Shown piece by piece: positions 7,590 to 15,994 of a DNA stretch of 64,000 nt (within the stretch, counting starts at the first letter, position 1; each line of letters opens with the position of its first letter). Origin of the DNA: Achromobacter sp. MFA1 R4 (GTDB lineage Bacteria > Pseudomonadota > Gammaproteobacteria > Burkholderiales > Burkholderiaceae_B). The stretch covers positions 4,712,001-4,776,000 of the forward strand of contig NZ_LT707065.1 in the NCBI RefSeq assembly GCF_900156745.1, given 5' to 3'. The notes under the pieces were generated by a model that saw only the letters and a program-made list of their open reading frames with translations, searched no databases and was not told where the DNA came from. The position numbers and the translations under genes were made by a program.

Positions 7590-10439
7590 TCAGCCGGTGA
7601 GCGACTTGGCTAAAGCCGGCGTCGGCGGGCTTTCGAGCTTGGTCGAAGATCCGGGCAATATCCCTTGCGCCAGGCTTGCGCCAGCCGCGCTCAATGGGCC
7701 TGAGGTCCTCGCGCGCACCGCGTCATCCATGCGGAGAGCGAGTGCGCCGATGGCTCGCACCACTTGTCCCGTGTCTTGGACCGCGTTGGCTTTGGCATGC
7801 AGAGTCCGCGCCAATGCCTGGACCTGGGCTGGCACTGCGTCCGGCGCCCGGGAGGGCCACGGCTTGGCCCCCATGAAGCTAATTTCGGCCCATGGGTCGT
7901 TCGGGTCCTTGCCGAAACTGACGCTCGCGGGCCCGGGCGCAGCGCCCGTCACCGCGGCGTATCCCTGCCCGTCGAGCGTGCCTTTGAAGCGGCGCCCCGT
8001 GGCGTCCTCGACCTCGAACGGCGCGTTCGCAATGCCCAGGCCGCTGAGATACCTGTTGAACAATTCCAGGTTCCCCTTGGATGGCTTGGGCTCATCCGGA
8101 AACGTCCCCGCCTGGCTCTTGGGCCCGGTGAACCGTGCTCCCGCCGAATGCACCTTGTACGCGCCACCGGTCGCATGCGTGATGCCGCCCGCGTTGTAGG
8201 TCGTGCCGCTGCCGCCGGCATTGATCTCGATTTCTTCCTTGGCGCTGATCGTGATGCGGGTGGCGCTGACGGTGACGTTCAGCTTGGCCAGCACGTTGAC
8301 GCTGTCCTTGAGCGCCTTGATGTCGATGTCGCCGGCCGCGGCGATCAGGCGGTATCCCAGGCTCTGCACGAAGAAGCGCATGCCGCGGCTGGCGCTGGCC
8401 AGCAGCCGCTTGCCCGCCGAGACGCTGGTGTGGCCGGTGCTGGAGAGCGCGATGTGTCCGCCGCTGGCGATGTGCGTGCAGCCCGGCGTGCTGGTGGCGA
8501 TGCCGGCCGGACTGGCCAGCACCAGGTGCGGCGCGCTGAGTTCGGGGTAATGGTTGGCCTGCGGATTGGCGGGACCGTGTCCCGGGATCTGCGCGTGCTG
8601 CGCCTGCAAGGCGTTGGCCACGCCGTCCTGATCGCCGGGCTCCTGCGCCATCACGTCGCGCGCCAGCGTGGCGAAGGTGTCCTGCTGCTCGCGCGCGACG
8701 GACAGGCGCTCGGCGGTCTCGGGCAAGTCCTTGTGATGTTCGCCGGCATTGGCGCGCATCTCGGTGGTGAGCAGCATGCCGCCGCCCGCGCGCAACACGC
8801 CGTGCGCATCCGTGCGCAGTTCGAAGCCTTGGCCGCGCGGCACGCCGCCCGACGGCCTGGGGTGGGTCAGATAGCCAAGGTTGAGCGCCGTGGCCGCATG
8901 GTCGCTCATCAGCGCGGCGCTGATCTGGCCCGAGGTGTCGTCCAGGCGCAGTTCGTTGGCCCGGCTGCCCTTGTGCTCCTTGGTCTTGACGGTGTTCAGG
9001 ATGTTGTGGCGGGGCAGCGCATACGGCGGCAGGTTGGTCGCCCGATAGGTGCGCCCTGTGATGATGGGCTGATCGCAGTCGCCGTCTAGAAAGTCGACGA
9101 TCACTTCCTGGCCGATGCGCGGGATGGCCATGTGGCCCCAGGCCGCGCCCGCCCAGTTCTGCGAGACGCGGATCCAGCAGGAGCTGTGTTCGTCATTGCG
9201 GCCCAATCGGTCCCAGGGGAACTGGACCTTCACGCGGCCAAATTCATCGCAATAGATCTCTTCATTGGCCGGGCCCACGACCGAGGCGATCTGCGGGCCG
9301 TCAATGCGGGGTTTAAGGGCCGGTTCCGGCTTCCAGTCCACCTTGTCCGGCACGATGTCGGCGGTGTAGCGGTATTGGGTGCCTTGCGCGGCGTCGGCGC
9401 CTTCTTCCTGCTGGCTCCGGTGCTGGATGCCGTGGTGTTGCATCCGCACCGGGCGCCAGCCGTGGTTCCAGTCTTCGCGCGGATGGCCGGTCAGATCGAA
9501 CGCCACGCCGGGTACGAGGCGCGCGTCGTCCCCTTCGACACGGGCCATGCGGGCGTCGCGCCGCAGGCCGAGGAGGCGGCTGTGGGTGAAGGGCTTGCCG
9601 GCCTCGTCGCGTTTGTAGCGGCCGGGGTAGTCGTAGCGTTCGTAGCGGGCGTCCTGGTGGTCCAGTTCGCGCGCTAACGCCGAATGCTCCTGGTCGTACT
9701 GCGGGTGGGTGTAGGTGTAGTCGCGTTGCGTCTGGCGCGCGGTGCGCACGTGTTCGGCATACGTGAAGCGGCGCAGTGCGGGCTCGGGCTGGTCTCCACC
9801 TGGTGTGGGGTTGTAGATGACCGGGCCGCCATCGATCGCGCCATGCACGTAGATCCGATCGCCGTGGATCAGTCGGTGGCCCTTGTCGGTGTGTTTGAAG
9901 CGGTAGAAGAATCCCTCTTCGGCTGCGAGCCGGTCGAGGAACCGCAGGTCCGTGTCGCCGGCTTGGACACAGTATTCGCGTGGGAGGTGTTCGTGGGTGG
10001 TGACCTGTTCATAGTCCGTGATGCCGTGGGACTTGATGACCTGATCCAGGATCTCCGGCACCGACTGCTGCTGGAAGATGCGCCAGTCGGAACACAGTCC
10101 CGCACGCGCCAGCGCCGGTTCCACCACGGCGCGGTAGCGGGTGCGCCGGAAACCGGTGTCGCCCTGTTCAAACCCCGTGATGATGCCGTGCACGTGGCGC
10201 ACAGCCGTTTCGCCTAGCCAGATCGTGAATAGCGCAGGCTGGTCCAGCAGCGCACCGAAGTCCACGGCCGCATCGAAGCTGGACAACGCCACGCGCAGCA
10301 CAAAGGTCTCGGAGAGGGCTTCGTCCAGCGTGAACTCGATGACGTCGAAGTCCACGGCGGCGGCGGCCGGAGAAAACGTGAACCGCAGATCCGATGATCG
10401 GGGGGCGTGATGGGCGTGGGTGCCGCGCAGGTTTCGCAT
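7590..10439 (-). CDS. vgrG: VgrG (TssI) type VI secretion spike with C-terminal extension
   Basis: 949 residues. The N-terminal half is the gp27-like Phage_GPD fold (FRRTRYRAVVEP, then ILDQVIKSHGITDYE, then FLDRLAAEEGFFYRF). The gp5-like OB domain follows (YCDEFGRVKVQFPWDR, then SSCWIRVSQNWAGAAWG). A DUF2345 beta-helix runs to about residue 775. From about 778 a 170-residue extension begins: a short beta-rich stretch with the G-x-G-Y-A-x-V-x-G-x-x-P-G pattern of transthyretin-like VgrG adaptors, then a helical Ala-rich tail. VgrG trimers tip the T6SS tube and carry cargo outside the cell. No other T6SS genes are present, so this is an orphan vgrG whose cargo is the adjacent Rhs protein. Confidence 0.96.
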   Translation of the reverse strand: MRNLRGTHAHHAPRSSDLRFTFSPAAAAVDFDVIEFTLDEALSETFVLRVALSSFDAAVDFGALLDQPALFTIWLGETAVRHVHGIITGFEQGDTGFRRTRYRAVVEPALARAGLCSDWRIFQQQSVPEILDQVIKSHGITDYEQVTTHEHLPREYCVQAGDTDLRFLDRLAAEEGFFYRFKHTDKGHRLIHGDRIYVHGAIDGGPVIYNPTPGGDQPEPALRRFTYAEHVRTARQTQRDYTYTHPQYDQEHSALARELDHQDARYERYDYPGRYKRDEAGKPFTHSRLLGLRRDARMARVEGDDARLVPGVAFDLTGHPREDWNHGWRPVRMQHHGIQHRSQQEEGADAAQGTQYRYTADIVPDKVDWKPEPALKPRIDGPQIASVVGPANEEIYCDEFGRVKVQFPWDRLGRNDEHSSCWIRVSQNWAGAAWGHMAIPRIGQEVIVDFLDGDCDQPIITGRTYRATNLPPYALPRHNILNTVKTKEHKGSRANELRLDDTSGQISAALMSDHAATALNLGYLTHPRPSGGVPRGQGFELRTDAHGVLRAGGGMLLTTEMRANAGEHHKDLPETAERLSVAREQQDTFATLARDVMAQEPGDQDGVANALQAQHAQIPGHGPANPQANHYPELSAPHLVLASPAGIATSTPGCTHIASGGHIALSSTGHTSVSAGKRLLASASRGMRFFVQSLGYRLIAAAGDIDIKALKDSVNVLAKLNVTVSATRITISAKEEIEINAGGSGTTYNAGGITHATGGAYKVHSAGARFTGPKSQAGTFPDEPKPSKGNLELFNRYLSGLGIANAPFEVEDATGRRFKGTLDGQGYAAVTGAAPGPASVSFGKDPNDPWAEISFMGAKPWPSRAPDAVPAQVQALARTLHAKANAVQDTGQVVRAIGALALRMDDAVRARTSGPLSAAGASLAQGILPGSSTKLESPPTPALAKSLTG

Positions 10440-10645
10440 GACGGAGTCCGGTGTCGACGCCAGGGCCTGAAGACGAGGCCCAAGGCATTCCGGTTGAGGG
10501 AATGCGGCGACATACGCGAAATCCGTGCCAGGTTGCGTGGCGCGTGGAAAACCAATGAGAAATCAGGGGCTTAGGGCTGAATCCGGCACGAATCAGCCTG
10601 CCTTGCGGCATCGCGGCCCGTGAAAAGCCGCGATCTGAACGAAAA

Positions 10646-10667
10646 ATCGGGCCAAATTTGACCCGAT
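10646..10667. repeat. imperfect palindrome ATCGGGCCAAATTTGACCCGAT
   Basis: A 22-base self-complementary element with a single mismatched pair. The same core (CGGGYCAAATYTGRCCCG) recurs twice as the arms of the longer hairpin 35 bases to the right. It could be an operator half of a repeated set or the remnant of a mobile repeat. Confidence 0.6.
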
Positions 10668-10701
10668 CCTCGATAAGTTATTGATAAATAAGAAAACACA
10701 G

Positions 10702-10739
10702 CGGGCCAGATTTGACCCGGGCGGGTCAAATCTGGCCCG
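10702..10739 (-). terminator. perfect 18-bp inverted repeat, candidate cfa terminator
   Basis: Positions 10702-10719 and 10722-10739 are exact reverse complements around two bases. Read on the minus strand, cfa transcription reaches this hairpin and then a T-rich stretch (TGTGTTTTCTTATTT), which suits an intrinsic terminator. The near-zero loop means a few central pairs must open. A protein-binding site is the alternative, because each arm is itself nearly palindromic. Confidence 0.5.
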
Positions 10740-10829
10740 TCTGGATTCACGGAACGAGTCTGGAAACTTGCCGTCATCGCATTCCCGTGCCGCACTCCTG
10801 CAGGCAGATCGAGGCGCCAGCCACCCGCC

Positions 10830-12020
10830 TCAGCGCAACGACCGATACGTCTCCTGCCGTTGCGGATGCGTCAGCACCACCTGCCAGAGCTGGCCCTCGC
10901 GCGACCGGAAGAACCCGGCGCAGCACATCAGGTAGTACTTCCACATCCGGTAGAACCGGGTGCCGTAGCGCGGTTCCAGCGCGGGCCAGGCGCGCTCGAA
11001 GCGCTCCCACCAGGCCATCAGCGTGCGGTCGTAGTCGGCGCCGAAGTTGTGCCAGTCCTCGATGATGAAGCGGTTTTCCACGGCAGTCGTGATCTCGCGC
11101 GCCGACGGCAGCTTGCCGTTCGGGAAGACGTAGCGGTCGATCCACGGATCGGTGCTCTGGCTGGTGGCGGCGATGCCGATCGTGTGCAGCAGGAATACGC
11201 CTTCCGGCGCCATCAGCCGCTGCACATGGGTGAAGTAGGTGTCGTAGTTCTTCGGGCCGACGTGTTCGAACATGCCCACCGAGACCACCTTGTCGAAGCG
11301 GCCCTGCAGGTCCCGGTAGTCCTGCAGCAGCAGTTCCACGGGCAGGCCCTTCACGCGCTCCTGCGCCAGGGCAAGCTGCTCCTTGGACACGGTGACGCCC
11401 GTGACCTTGACGCCATAGCGCTCGGCCGCGAACTTGGCCAGTCCCCCCCAGCCGCAGCCAATGTCCAGCAGCGTCTCGCCTTCTTTCAGTTGCAGCTTTC
11501 GGCAGATCATGTCCAGCTTGGCGACTTGCGCCTCTTCCAGCGTCTGGGCATGTTCCCAGTAGGCGCAGGAGTAGATCATCCGGCTGTCCAGCATGGCTTC
11601 GAACACGTCGTTGCCCGCGTCGTAGTGCTGTTCGCCGACTTCGAACGCCCGGTGCTTGGACTGCAGGTTGAACAGCTTGTGGCGCAGGTGTTCGGCGATC
11701 AGCTTGATGCGCGCCACGCCCAGGGCTGCCGATCCCATGTCGGCGCGCAGCAGGCGCGTGAACAGTTCGTCCAGCGCGTCGCAGTCCCATTCGCCATCCA
11801 TGTAGGATTCGCCCAGTCCCAATGACCAACTGGCGAACACCCGCTCGTACATGTGCTTGTCATGAACCTGCATATCCCACGGACGCGAGCCGTTGATCTG
11901 CACGTCGGCGCGCGCCATCAGGTCCTGCAGGACCTTGGGGGGGGCGGGGGGAGGGGAGGCGGTGCTGGGTTGACCGGCAGGCTGGTCGGTCAGCGGAGAA
12001 AGGGGACTGCTTTGCTGCAT
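10830..12020 (-). CDS. cfa: cyclopropane-fatty-acyl-phospholipid synthase
   Basis: 396 residues, close to the usual CFA synthase length. It transfers a methylene group from S-adenosylmethionine to cis double bonds of membrane phospholipid acyl chains. Seen: a Pro/Ala-rich N-terminus (1-30), the WxxQVHDxxxYxRV region, QSKHRAFEVGEQHYDAGNDV, the SAM-binding DIGCGWGGLAKFAAE motif at about 186-200, and the MFEHVGPKNYDTYF active-site region. ATG is preceded by TATGGAGT at good spacing. It stands alone on the minus strand. CFA synthases are often induced in stationary phase or by acid stress; no regulator is visible here. Confidence 0.95.
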   Translation of the reverse strand: MQQSSPLSPLTDQPAGQPSTASPPPAPPKVLQDLMARADVQINGSRPWDMQVHDKHMYERVFASWSLGLGESYMDGEWDCDALDELFTRLLRADMGSAALGVARIKLIAEHLRHKLFNLQSKHRAFEVGEQHYDAGNDVFEAMLDSRMIYSCAYWEHAQTLEEAQVAKLDMICRKLQLKEGETLLDIGCGWGGLAKFAAERYGVKVTGVTVSKEQLALAQERVKGLPVELLLQDYRDLQGRFDKVVSVGMFEHVGPKNYDTYFTHVQRLMAPEGVFLLHTIGIAATSQSTDPWIDRYVFPNGKLPSAREITTAVENRFIIEDWHNFGADYDRTLMAWWERFERAWPALEPRYGTRFYRMWKYYLMCCAGFFRSREGQLWQVVLTHPQRQETYRSLR

Positions 12021-12234
12021 ACGGACTCCATATCAATTTTGGGATGACTGATCTGGCAATGCCTGAAGCTTTTTACTGTGCGCCCTGAAGGGTGTGCAAC
12101 TCCAATTTAATGATTGCATCGCGCCCATAGCCCAGGGCAATGTCCGGCGCGCTGGGGCCAGCCGGGCGCGGTGCGGTTGCAAGGATCGTAGCCACGACCG
12201 GCGCGATAGTCCAGAGCAGTCCGTACCGGGCTCC

Positions 12235-12240
12235 TATAAC
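12235..12240 (+). promoter_or_regulatory. possible -10 element (TATAAC) of the alpha/beta hydrolase gene
   Basis: TATAAC, followed by AT, lies 22 bases before the GTG start of the hydrolase gene. No good -35 box was identified, so the call rests on the hexamer and its position. Confidence 0.35.
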
Positions 12241-12262
12241 ATAGCGGCCAGAGCGCGCCGCC

Positions 12263-13222
12263 GTGCGCAGATCCGTGGAGTCGATAGAAGTGGAAGCCCG
12301 CCTGGAACCCCGTTTGGATTTCGTCAACTGCGCCAGCCCGGCCGGCCTGCATCGCATGGCCTATTGGGAGTGGGGCGATCCCGCCAACGACCGCGTGCTG
12401 CTCTGCGTGCATGGCCTGACCCGCAGCGGGCGCGATTTCGATGCGCTGGCGCGCCGGCTGGCTGGCCATTACCGCGTGGTCTGCCCCGACGTGGTGGGAC
12501 GCGGCCGGTCGGACTGGCTGGTCAATCCGGCGTTCTACACCGTGCCGCAGTATGTGGCGGACATGGTGACCCTCATCGCGCGCCTGCGGCCCGCCAACCT
12601 GTCCTGGGTGGGCACGTCGATGGGCGGGCTGATCGGCATGGCGCTGTCGGGCGCCGCCGCCTTTGCCAAGGCCATGCTGGCCATGCGCCCGCACGCCGGG
12701 ATGTTGCCGCCCGCCCAGGGCCTGCGCCTGGACAAGATGGTGCTCAACGACGTGGGGCCGCGCCTGGAGAACGGCGCGCTGTCGCGTATTGGCCAATACG
12801 TGGGCGCGCCGGGGGAGTTCGCCACGTTCGAAGAGGCGGTGGCCACGATGCGCGCCAACTCCGAAACCTTCGGTCCGCACACCGATGCCCAGTGGGCTGA
12901 ACTGGCCAGGCACCTGTACCCGGAACAGGGAGGAAAGTGGGTCAAGCATTACGACCTGGCGATCGCCCAGGCCCTGGCGGCGCAGACGCCGGAAGAACTG
13001 GCCGCGGGCGAACAGCTCTTGTGGCGGTCCTATGATGCGCTGGATTGCCCGATCCTGGTCGTGCGCGGCGAACTTTCCGATCTGCTGACGCGCGCCACCG
13101 TCGACGAAATGCTCAAGCGCAACCCGCGCTCGCGCGCGCACGAGGTGGCCGGCGTGGGCCACGCGCCGACGCTGATCGCGCACGAGCAGGTGGACCCGGT
13201 GGCGGATTTCCTGCTGGGCTGA
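12263..13222 (+). CDS. alpha/beta-fold hydrolase
   Basis: About 319 residues. Alpha/beta hydrolase features seen: the oxyanion segment CVHGLTRSGRDF, PDVVGRGRSDWL, the nucleophile elbow GTSMGG (Ser near residue 120), and a late Asp (LVVRGELSD) and His (GVGHAPTL) completing the triad. It is a cytoplasmic esterase or related hydrolase of unknown substrate. The start is uncertain: GTG codons at 12263, 12275 and 12290 are all possible and none has a strong ribosome-binding site; conserved sequence begins near the third. The next gene on the same strand starts 68 bases downstream with its own promoter-like element. Confidence 0.88.
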   Translation: MRRSVESIEVEARLEPRLDFVNCASPAGLHRMAYWEWGDPANDRVLLCVHGLTRSGRDFDALARRLAGHYRVVCPDVVGRGRSDWLVNPAFYTVPQYVADMVTLIARLRPANLSWVGTSMGGLIGMALSGAAAFAKAMLAMRPHAGMLPPAQGLRLDKMVLNDVGPRLENGALSRIGQYVGAPGEFATFEEAVATMRANSETFGPHTDAQWAELARHLYPEQGGKWVKHYDLAIAQALAAQTPEELAAGEQLLWRSYDALDCPILVVRGELSDLLTRATVDEMLKRNPRSRAHEVAGVGHAPTLIAHEQVDPVADFLLG

Positions 13223-13278
13223 CCGGCGCGCGGCAATGTGGGGACGGCACGGCGCTAGGCGTGCCGCCGGGCCTTCTC

Positions 13279-13284
13279 TACAAT
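13279..13284 (+). promoter_or_regulatory. TACAAT -10 box placed for a leaderless mRNA
   Basis: TACAAT ends six bases before the ATG of the PHP gene, which has no Shine-Dalgarno sequence. Transcription would begin at or next to the start codon. The -35 region is weak. Confidence 0.45.
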
Positions 13285-13290
13285 AGCCGC

Positions 13291-14136
13291 ATGAAATCGC
13301 CCACCTTGAACATAGACCTGCATTGCCATTCCACCGTCTCGGACGGCGCGCTCGCGCCCCGGGACGTGGCGCAGCGGGCGTTCGCCAATGGCGTCGATGT
13401 CTGGGCGTTGACCGACCATGACGAAGTCGGCGGCATCGCCGAGGCCGCCGCCGCGGCCCAGGAACTGGGCATGCGCTTTGCCACGGGGGTCGAGATCTCC
13501 GTCACCTGGGCCGGCCTGACCGTGCATATCGTGGGCCTGCGCTTCGACCCCGACAACGCGACGCTCATCGAAGGCCTGCGCAAGACGCGCTCCGGCCGTG
13601 CCGAGCGTGCCCGCCGCATCGGCGAACGCCTGGCGGACATGGGCATGCCGGGCGCCTACGAAGGCGCGCTGCCGTTCGCCGGCAATCCCGAACTGATCAG
13701 CCGCACCCATTTTGCGCGCTACCTGGTGCAAGCCGGCTATTGCCCCGACGTGCAGACCGTTTTCAACAAACACCTGGGCGACGATTGCCCCGGCCATGTG
13801 CCCATGCAGTGGGCCACGCTGGCCGATGCCGTCGGCTGGATACGCGGCGCGGGTGGGCAGGCCGTCATTGCGCACCCCGGCCGCTACAAGTACACGCCGC
13901 TGCAGTTCGCCGCGCTGTTCGACGAATTCCTGCAGTTGGGCGGCGTGGGCATCGAGGTCAACACGGGCAGCCATACCGTCGAAGAGGCCCGCCAGTACGC
14001 TGACGTGGCGCGCCGCTACGGGTTTCTGGCCTCGCGCGGGTCGGACTTCCACAGTCCCAAGGAAAGCCGGATGGACCTGGGCTGCCTGCCGCCCCTGCCA
14101 TCCGACCTGAAACCGGTCTGGCACGACTGGTTCTGA
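13291..14136 (+). CDS. PHP-domain phosphoesterase, RNase AM (YciV/TrpH) type
   Basis: 281 residues. The PHP metal-binding motifs are in order: DLHCHSTVSDG (8-18), TDHDE (about 44), GVEIS (about 66), AHPGRY (about 194) and SDFH (about 257). The architecture fits the YciV/Rnm family, which removes nucleotides 5' to 3' from RNA 5' ends (5S rRNA maturation, pAp hydrolysis) in the cytoplasm with divalent metals. ATG 13291 begins the conserved domain; longer upstream reading frames are out of family. No ribosome-binding site is present, consistent with the TACAAT box just upstream. greB follows 68 bases downstream. Confidence 0.9.
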   Translation: MKSPTLNIDLHCHSTVSDGALAPRDVAQRAFANGVDVWALTDHDEVGGIAEAAAAAQELGMRFATGVEISVTWAGLTVHIVGLRFDPDNATLIEGLRKTRSGRAERARRIGERLADMGMPGAYEGALPFAGNPELISRTHFARYLVQAGYCPDVQTVFNKHLGDDCPGHVPMQWATLADAVGWIRGAGGQAVIAHPGRYKYTPLQFAALFDEFLQLGGVGIEVNTGSHTVEEARQYADVARRYGFLASRGSDFHSPKESRMDLGCLPPLPSDLKPVWHDWF

Positions 14137-14204
14137 CGCGGGCGGCCCTGGCCGCCCATCCTGCAAGCCATCGACAGTGATCGCGCCATCGCGACGCAAC
14201 CGCC

Positions 14205-14756
14205 ATGAACAAAGCATTTGTTAAAGAGTCCGACCACGAGGACGACGACGATCTGCCCCAGGCCCAGGCGCTGCCGGCCGGCACCAAGAACTACATGACG
14301 CCCGAGGGCTACGAACGCCTGCGGACTGAACTGACGCAGCTCATGAACGTGGAGCGTCCGGCCGTCGTGCAGGTGGTGTCGTGGGCCGCGTCCAACGGCG
14401 ACCGCTCGGAAAACGGCGATTACCTCTACGGCAAGAAGCGCCTGCGCGAGATCGACCGGCGCATGCGCTTTTTGACCAAGCGGCTGGACATCGCCGAGGT
14501 CGTCGATCCCAAGGCCCAGCCCAATCGCGACCAGGCTTTCTTCGGCGCAACCGTCGTCTATCTGGACAAGGCGGGCGAGGAACACACCGTCACCATCGTG
14601 GGCGTGGACGAAGCCGAACCCCTGGCTGGCAAGATCAGCTGGATTTCGCCGGTGGCGCGCGCGTTGATCAAGGCGCGCGAAGGCGACACGGTCGTGCTGC
14701 GCACCCCCGCGGGGATCGACGAACTGGAAATCCTGGAAGTCAGGTATCCGGAGTAA
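14205..14756 (+). CDS. greB: transcription elongation factor GreB
   Basis: 183 residues. The N-terminal coiled coil includes the GreB/GreA-type SNGDRSENGDYLYGKKRLREIDRR stretch, whose acidic tip inserts into the RNA polymerase secondary channel. The C-terminal FKBP-like domain includes ISWISPVARAL and a terminal ELEILEVRY. GreB rescues backtracked polymerase by stimulating transcript cleavage. An acidic, low-complexity N-terminal extension (HEDDDD) precedes the coiled coil, making it slightly longer than the usual 160-170 residues. The start is the first ATG before the conserved region. Confidence 0.95.
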   Translation: MNKAFVKESDHEDDDDLPQAQALPAGTKNYMTPEGYERLRTELTQLMNVERPAVVQVVSWAASNGDRSENGDYLYGKKRLREIDRRMRFLTKRLDIAEVVDPKAQPNRDQAFFGATVVYLDKAGEEHTVTIVGVDEAEPLAGKISWISPVARALIKAREGDTVVLRTPAGIDELEILEVRYPE

Positions 14757-14769
14757 GGGGCAAAAAATA

Positions 14770-14798
14770 ACGGGCGCCGGTTTGTGGCCGGCGCCCGT
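14770..14798 (-). terminator. intrinsic terminator of the TRAP operon
   Basis: An 11-bp perfect stem (ACGGGCGCCGG with CCGGCGCCCGT) has a 7-base loop. On the minus strand it is followed by TTATTTTTTG, a strong T-run. It ends the dctQMP operon and may also stop greB transcripts arriving from the other side. Confidence 0.85.
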
Positions 14799-14885
14799 GC
14801 GGTGGGCGGGATTCTGGCGTCCCTGCCTCGGTTGGCGGCTTGCGCCGCCGGTTCCCCTGGGGCTTGCTGCGAATCTTCTGCGGGT

Positions 14886-15914
14886 TTACTTCTTGCGTTC
14901 GGCGATGGACTTTTCGGCCTTGTTGACCAGGTCTTCGCCGATCTGCTTTTTCCACTTTTCGTAGACGGGCTTGGTGGCCTTGACGAACGCGTCGTGGTCC
15001 GCCTGCGACAGCGTGGTCACGGTGACGCCGTGGCCGGCGATTTCCTTGAGCAGGGACGGATCTTCAGGCGTGACGCCCTTGCGCGCGATCACGATCTGCT
15101 GCTTGCCGGCGTCCAGCGCGGCCTGGCGCACGATGTCGCGGTCCTTTTCCGACCATGAGTTCCAGACTTCGCGGTTGACCACGAAGATCAGCGGATCGGC
15201 CACGTAGTTCCACAGCGTCAGGTATTTCTGGCCCACGGTGTAGAGCTTGGACCCGGTATAGATCGACAACGGGTTCTCCTGGCCGTCCACCGCGCCGCTC
15301 GCCAACGCGGGCTGCGCGTCCGCCCAGCTCATCTGCGTGGGATTGGCGCCCAGGGCGGTGAAGGTGTCGATATACAGCGGCGAACCCACCACGCGCAGCT
15401 TCATGCCCTTCATGTCGTCAGGCTGCTTGATCTCCCGCTTGGAGTTGCTGACCTGGCGGTAGCCGTTTTCGCCCCAGGCCAGCGGCACCACGCCCGCCTT
15501 TTCAATGAGCTTGAACATGTCCTTGCCCACGTCGCCCTGCACCAGCGCGTCGATCGCCGCGTAATCGGGCATCAGGAAGGGCAGGGAGAAGAGGTTGAGC
15601 TGCTTGACCTGCGGCGACCAGTTGATGGTCGAGCCCACGGCCATGTCGATCACGCCCTGGCGGATCGCGGTGAACTCGCGCGTCTGGTCGCCCTGGACCA
15701 GCGAGGTGCCCGGGTAGACCTTGATGTTGATGCGGCCTTCGGTGCGCTCGCGCACCAGATCCGACCAGATCACCGCACCCTGGCCCCACGGGAAAGTGGT
15801 GCCCACGACGATGGAGAGCTTGTACTCGGGCTTGTAGTTCTGCGCGTGCGCGGGCGCCATGCCCACCACGGCGGCGGCGCACAGCGCGGCGCCGATCAGG
15901 TTGCGGAATTTCAT
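14886..15914 (-). CDS. dctP: TRAP transporter substrate-binding protein DctP
   Basis: 342 residues. A signal peptide of about 24 residues ends at AHAQ, so the protein is periplasmic. Family marks are VVGTTFPWGQGAV, the FSLPFLM hinge region, LRVVGSPLYI with the Arg that contacts the ligand carboxylate, and SGAVDGQENPLSIY. It captures an organic acid and passes it to the DctQM sodium symporter. The ATG at 15914 has an AGAGGAGA site at good spacing; a longer frame upstream lacks a signal peptide and is rejected. It is the third gene of dctQ-dctM-dctP, 80 bases after dctM. The ligand is unknown (C4-dicarboxylate or similar). Confidence 0.95.
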   Translation of the reverse strand: MKFRNLIGAALCAAAVVGMAPAHAQNYKPEYKLSIVVGTTFPWGQGAVIWSDLVRERTEGRINIKVYPGTSLVQGDQTREFTAIRQGVIDMAVGSTINWSPQVKQLNLFSLPFLMPDYAAIDALVQGDVGKDMFKLIEKAGVVPLAWGENGYRQVSNSKREIKQPDDMKGMKLRVVGSPLYIDTFTALGANPTQMSWADAQPALASGAVDGQENPLSIYTGSKLYTVGQKYLTLWNYVADPLIFVVNREVWNSWSEKDRDIVRQAALDAGKQQIVIARKGVTPEDPSLLKEIAGHGVTVTTLSQADHDAFVKATKPVYEKWKKQIGEDLVNKAEKSIAERKK

Positions 15915-15994
15915 GTTGCGTCTCCTCTCTATGCTTTCTGTTGTTGTCATCCATGGCCGGTCGTCCCTTGCGGGCCGGCCCCGTCCCGCCTCTC

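Larger units (their letters stand above)
10440..10829. other. 390-base non-coding gap between cfa and vgrG
   Basis: The region upstream of vgrG and downstream of cfa (both minus strand) holds no convincing gene. It contains the three related palindromic GGGYCAAATYTGRCCC elements described separately, and must contain the vgrG promoter. I could not pick a convincing -35/-10 pair. Confidence 0.6.

Noticed and set aside
7590..10439. full type VI secretion cluster
   Set aside because: Only vgrG and its effector are present; no sheath, membrane-complex or baseplate genes in the window.
10646..10739. CRISPR array
   Set aside because: Only palindromic units without regular spacers and no cas genes.
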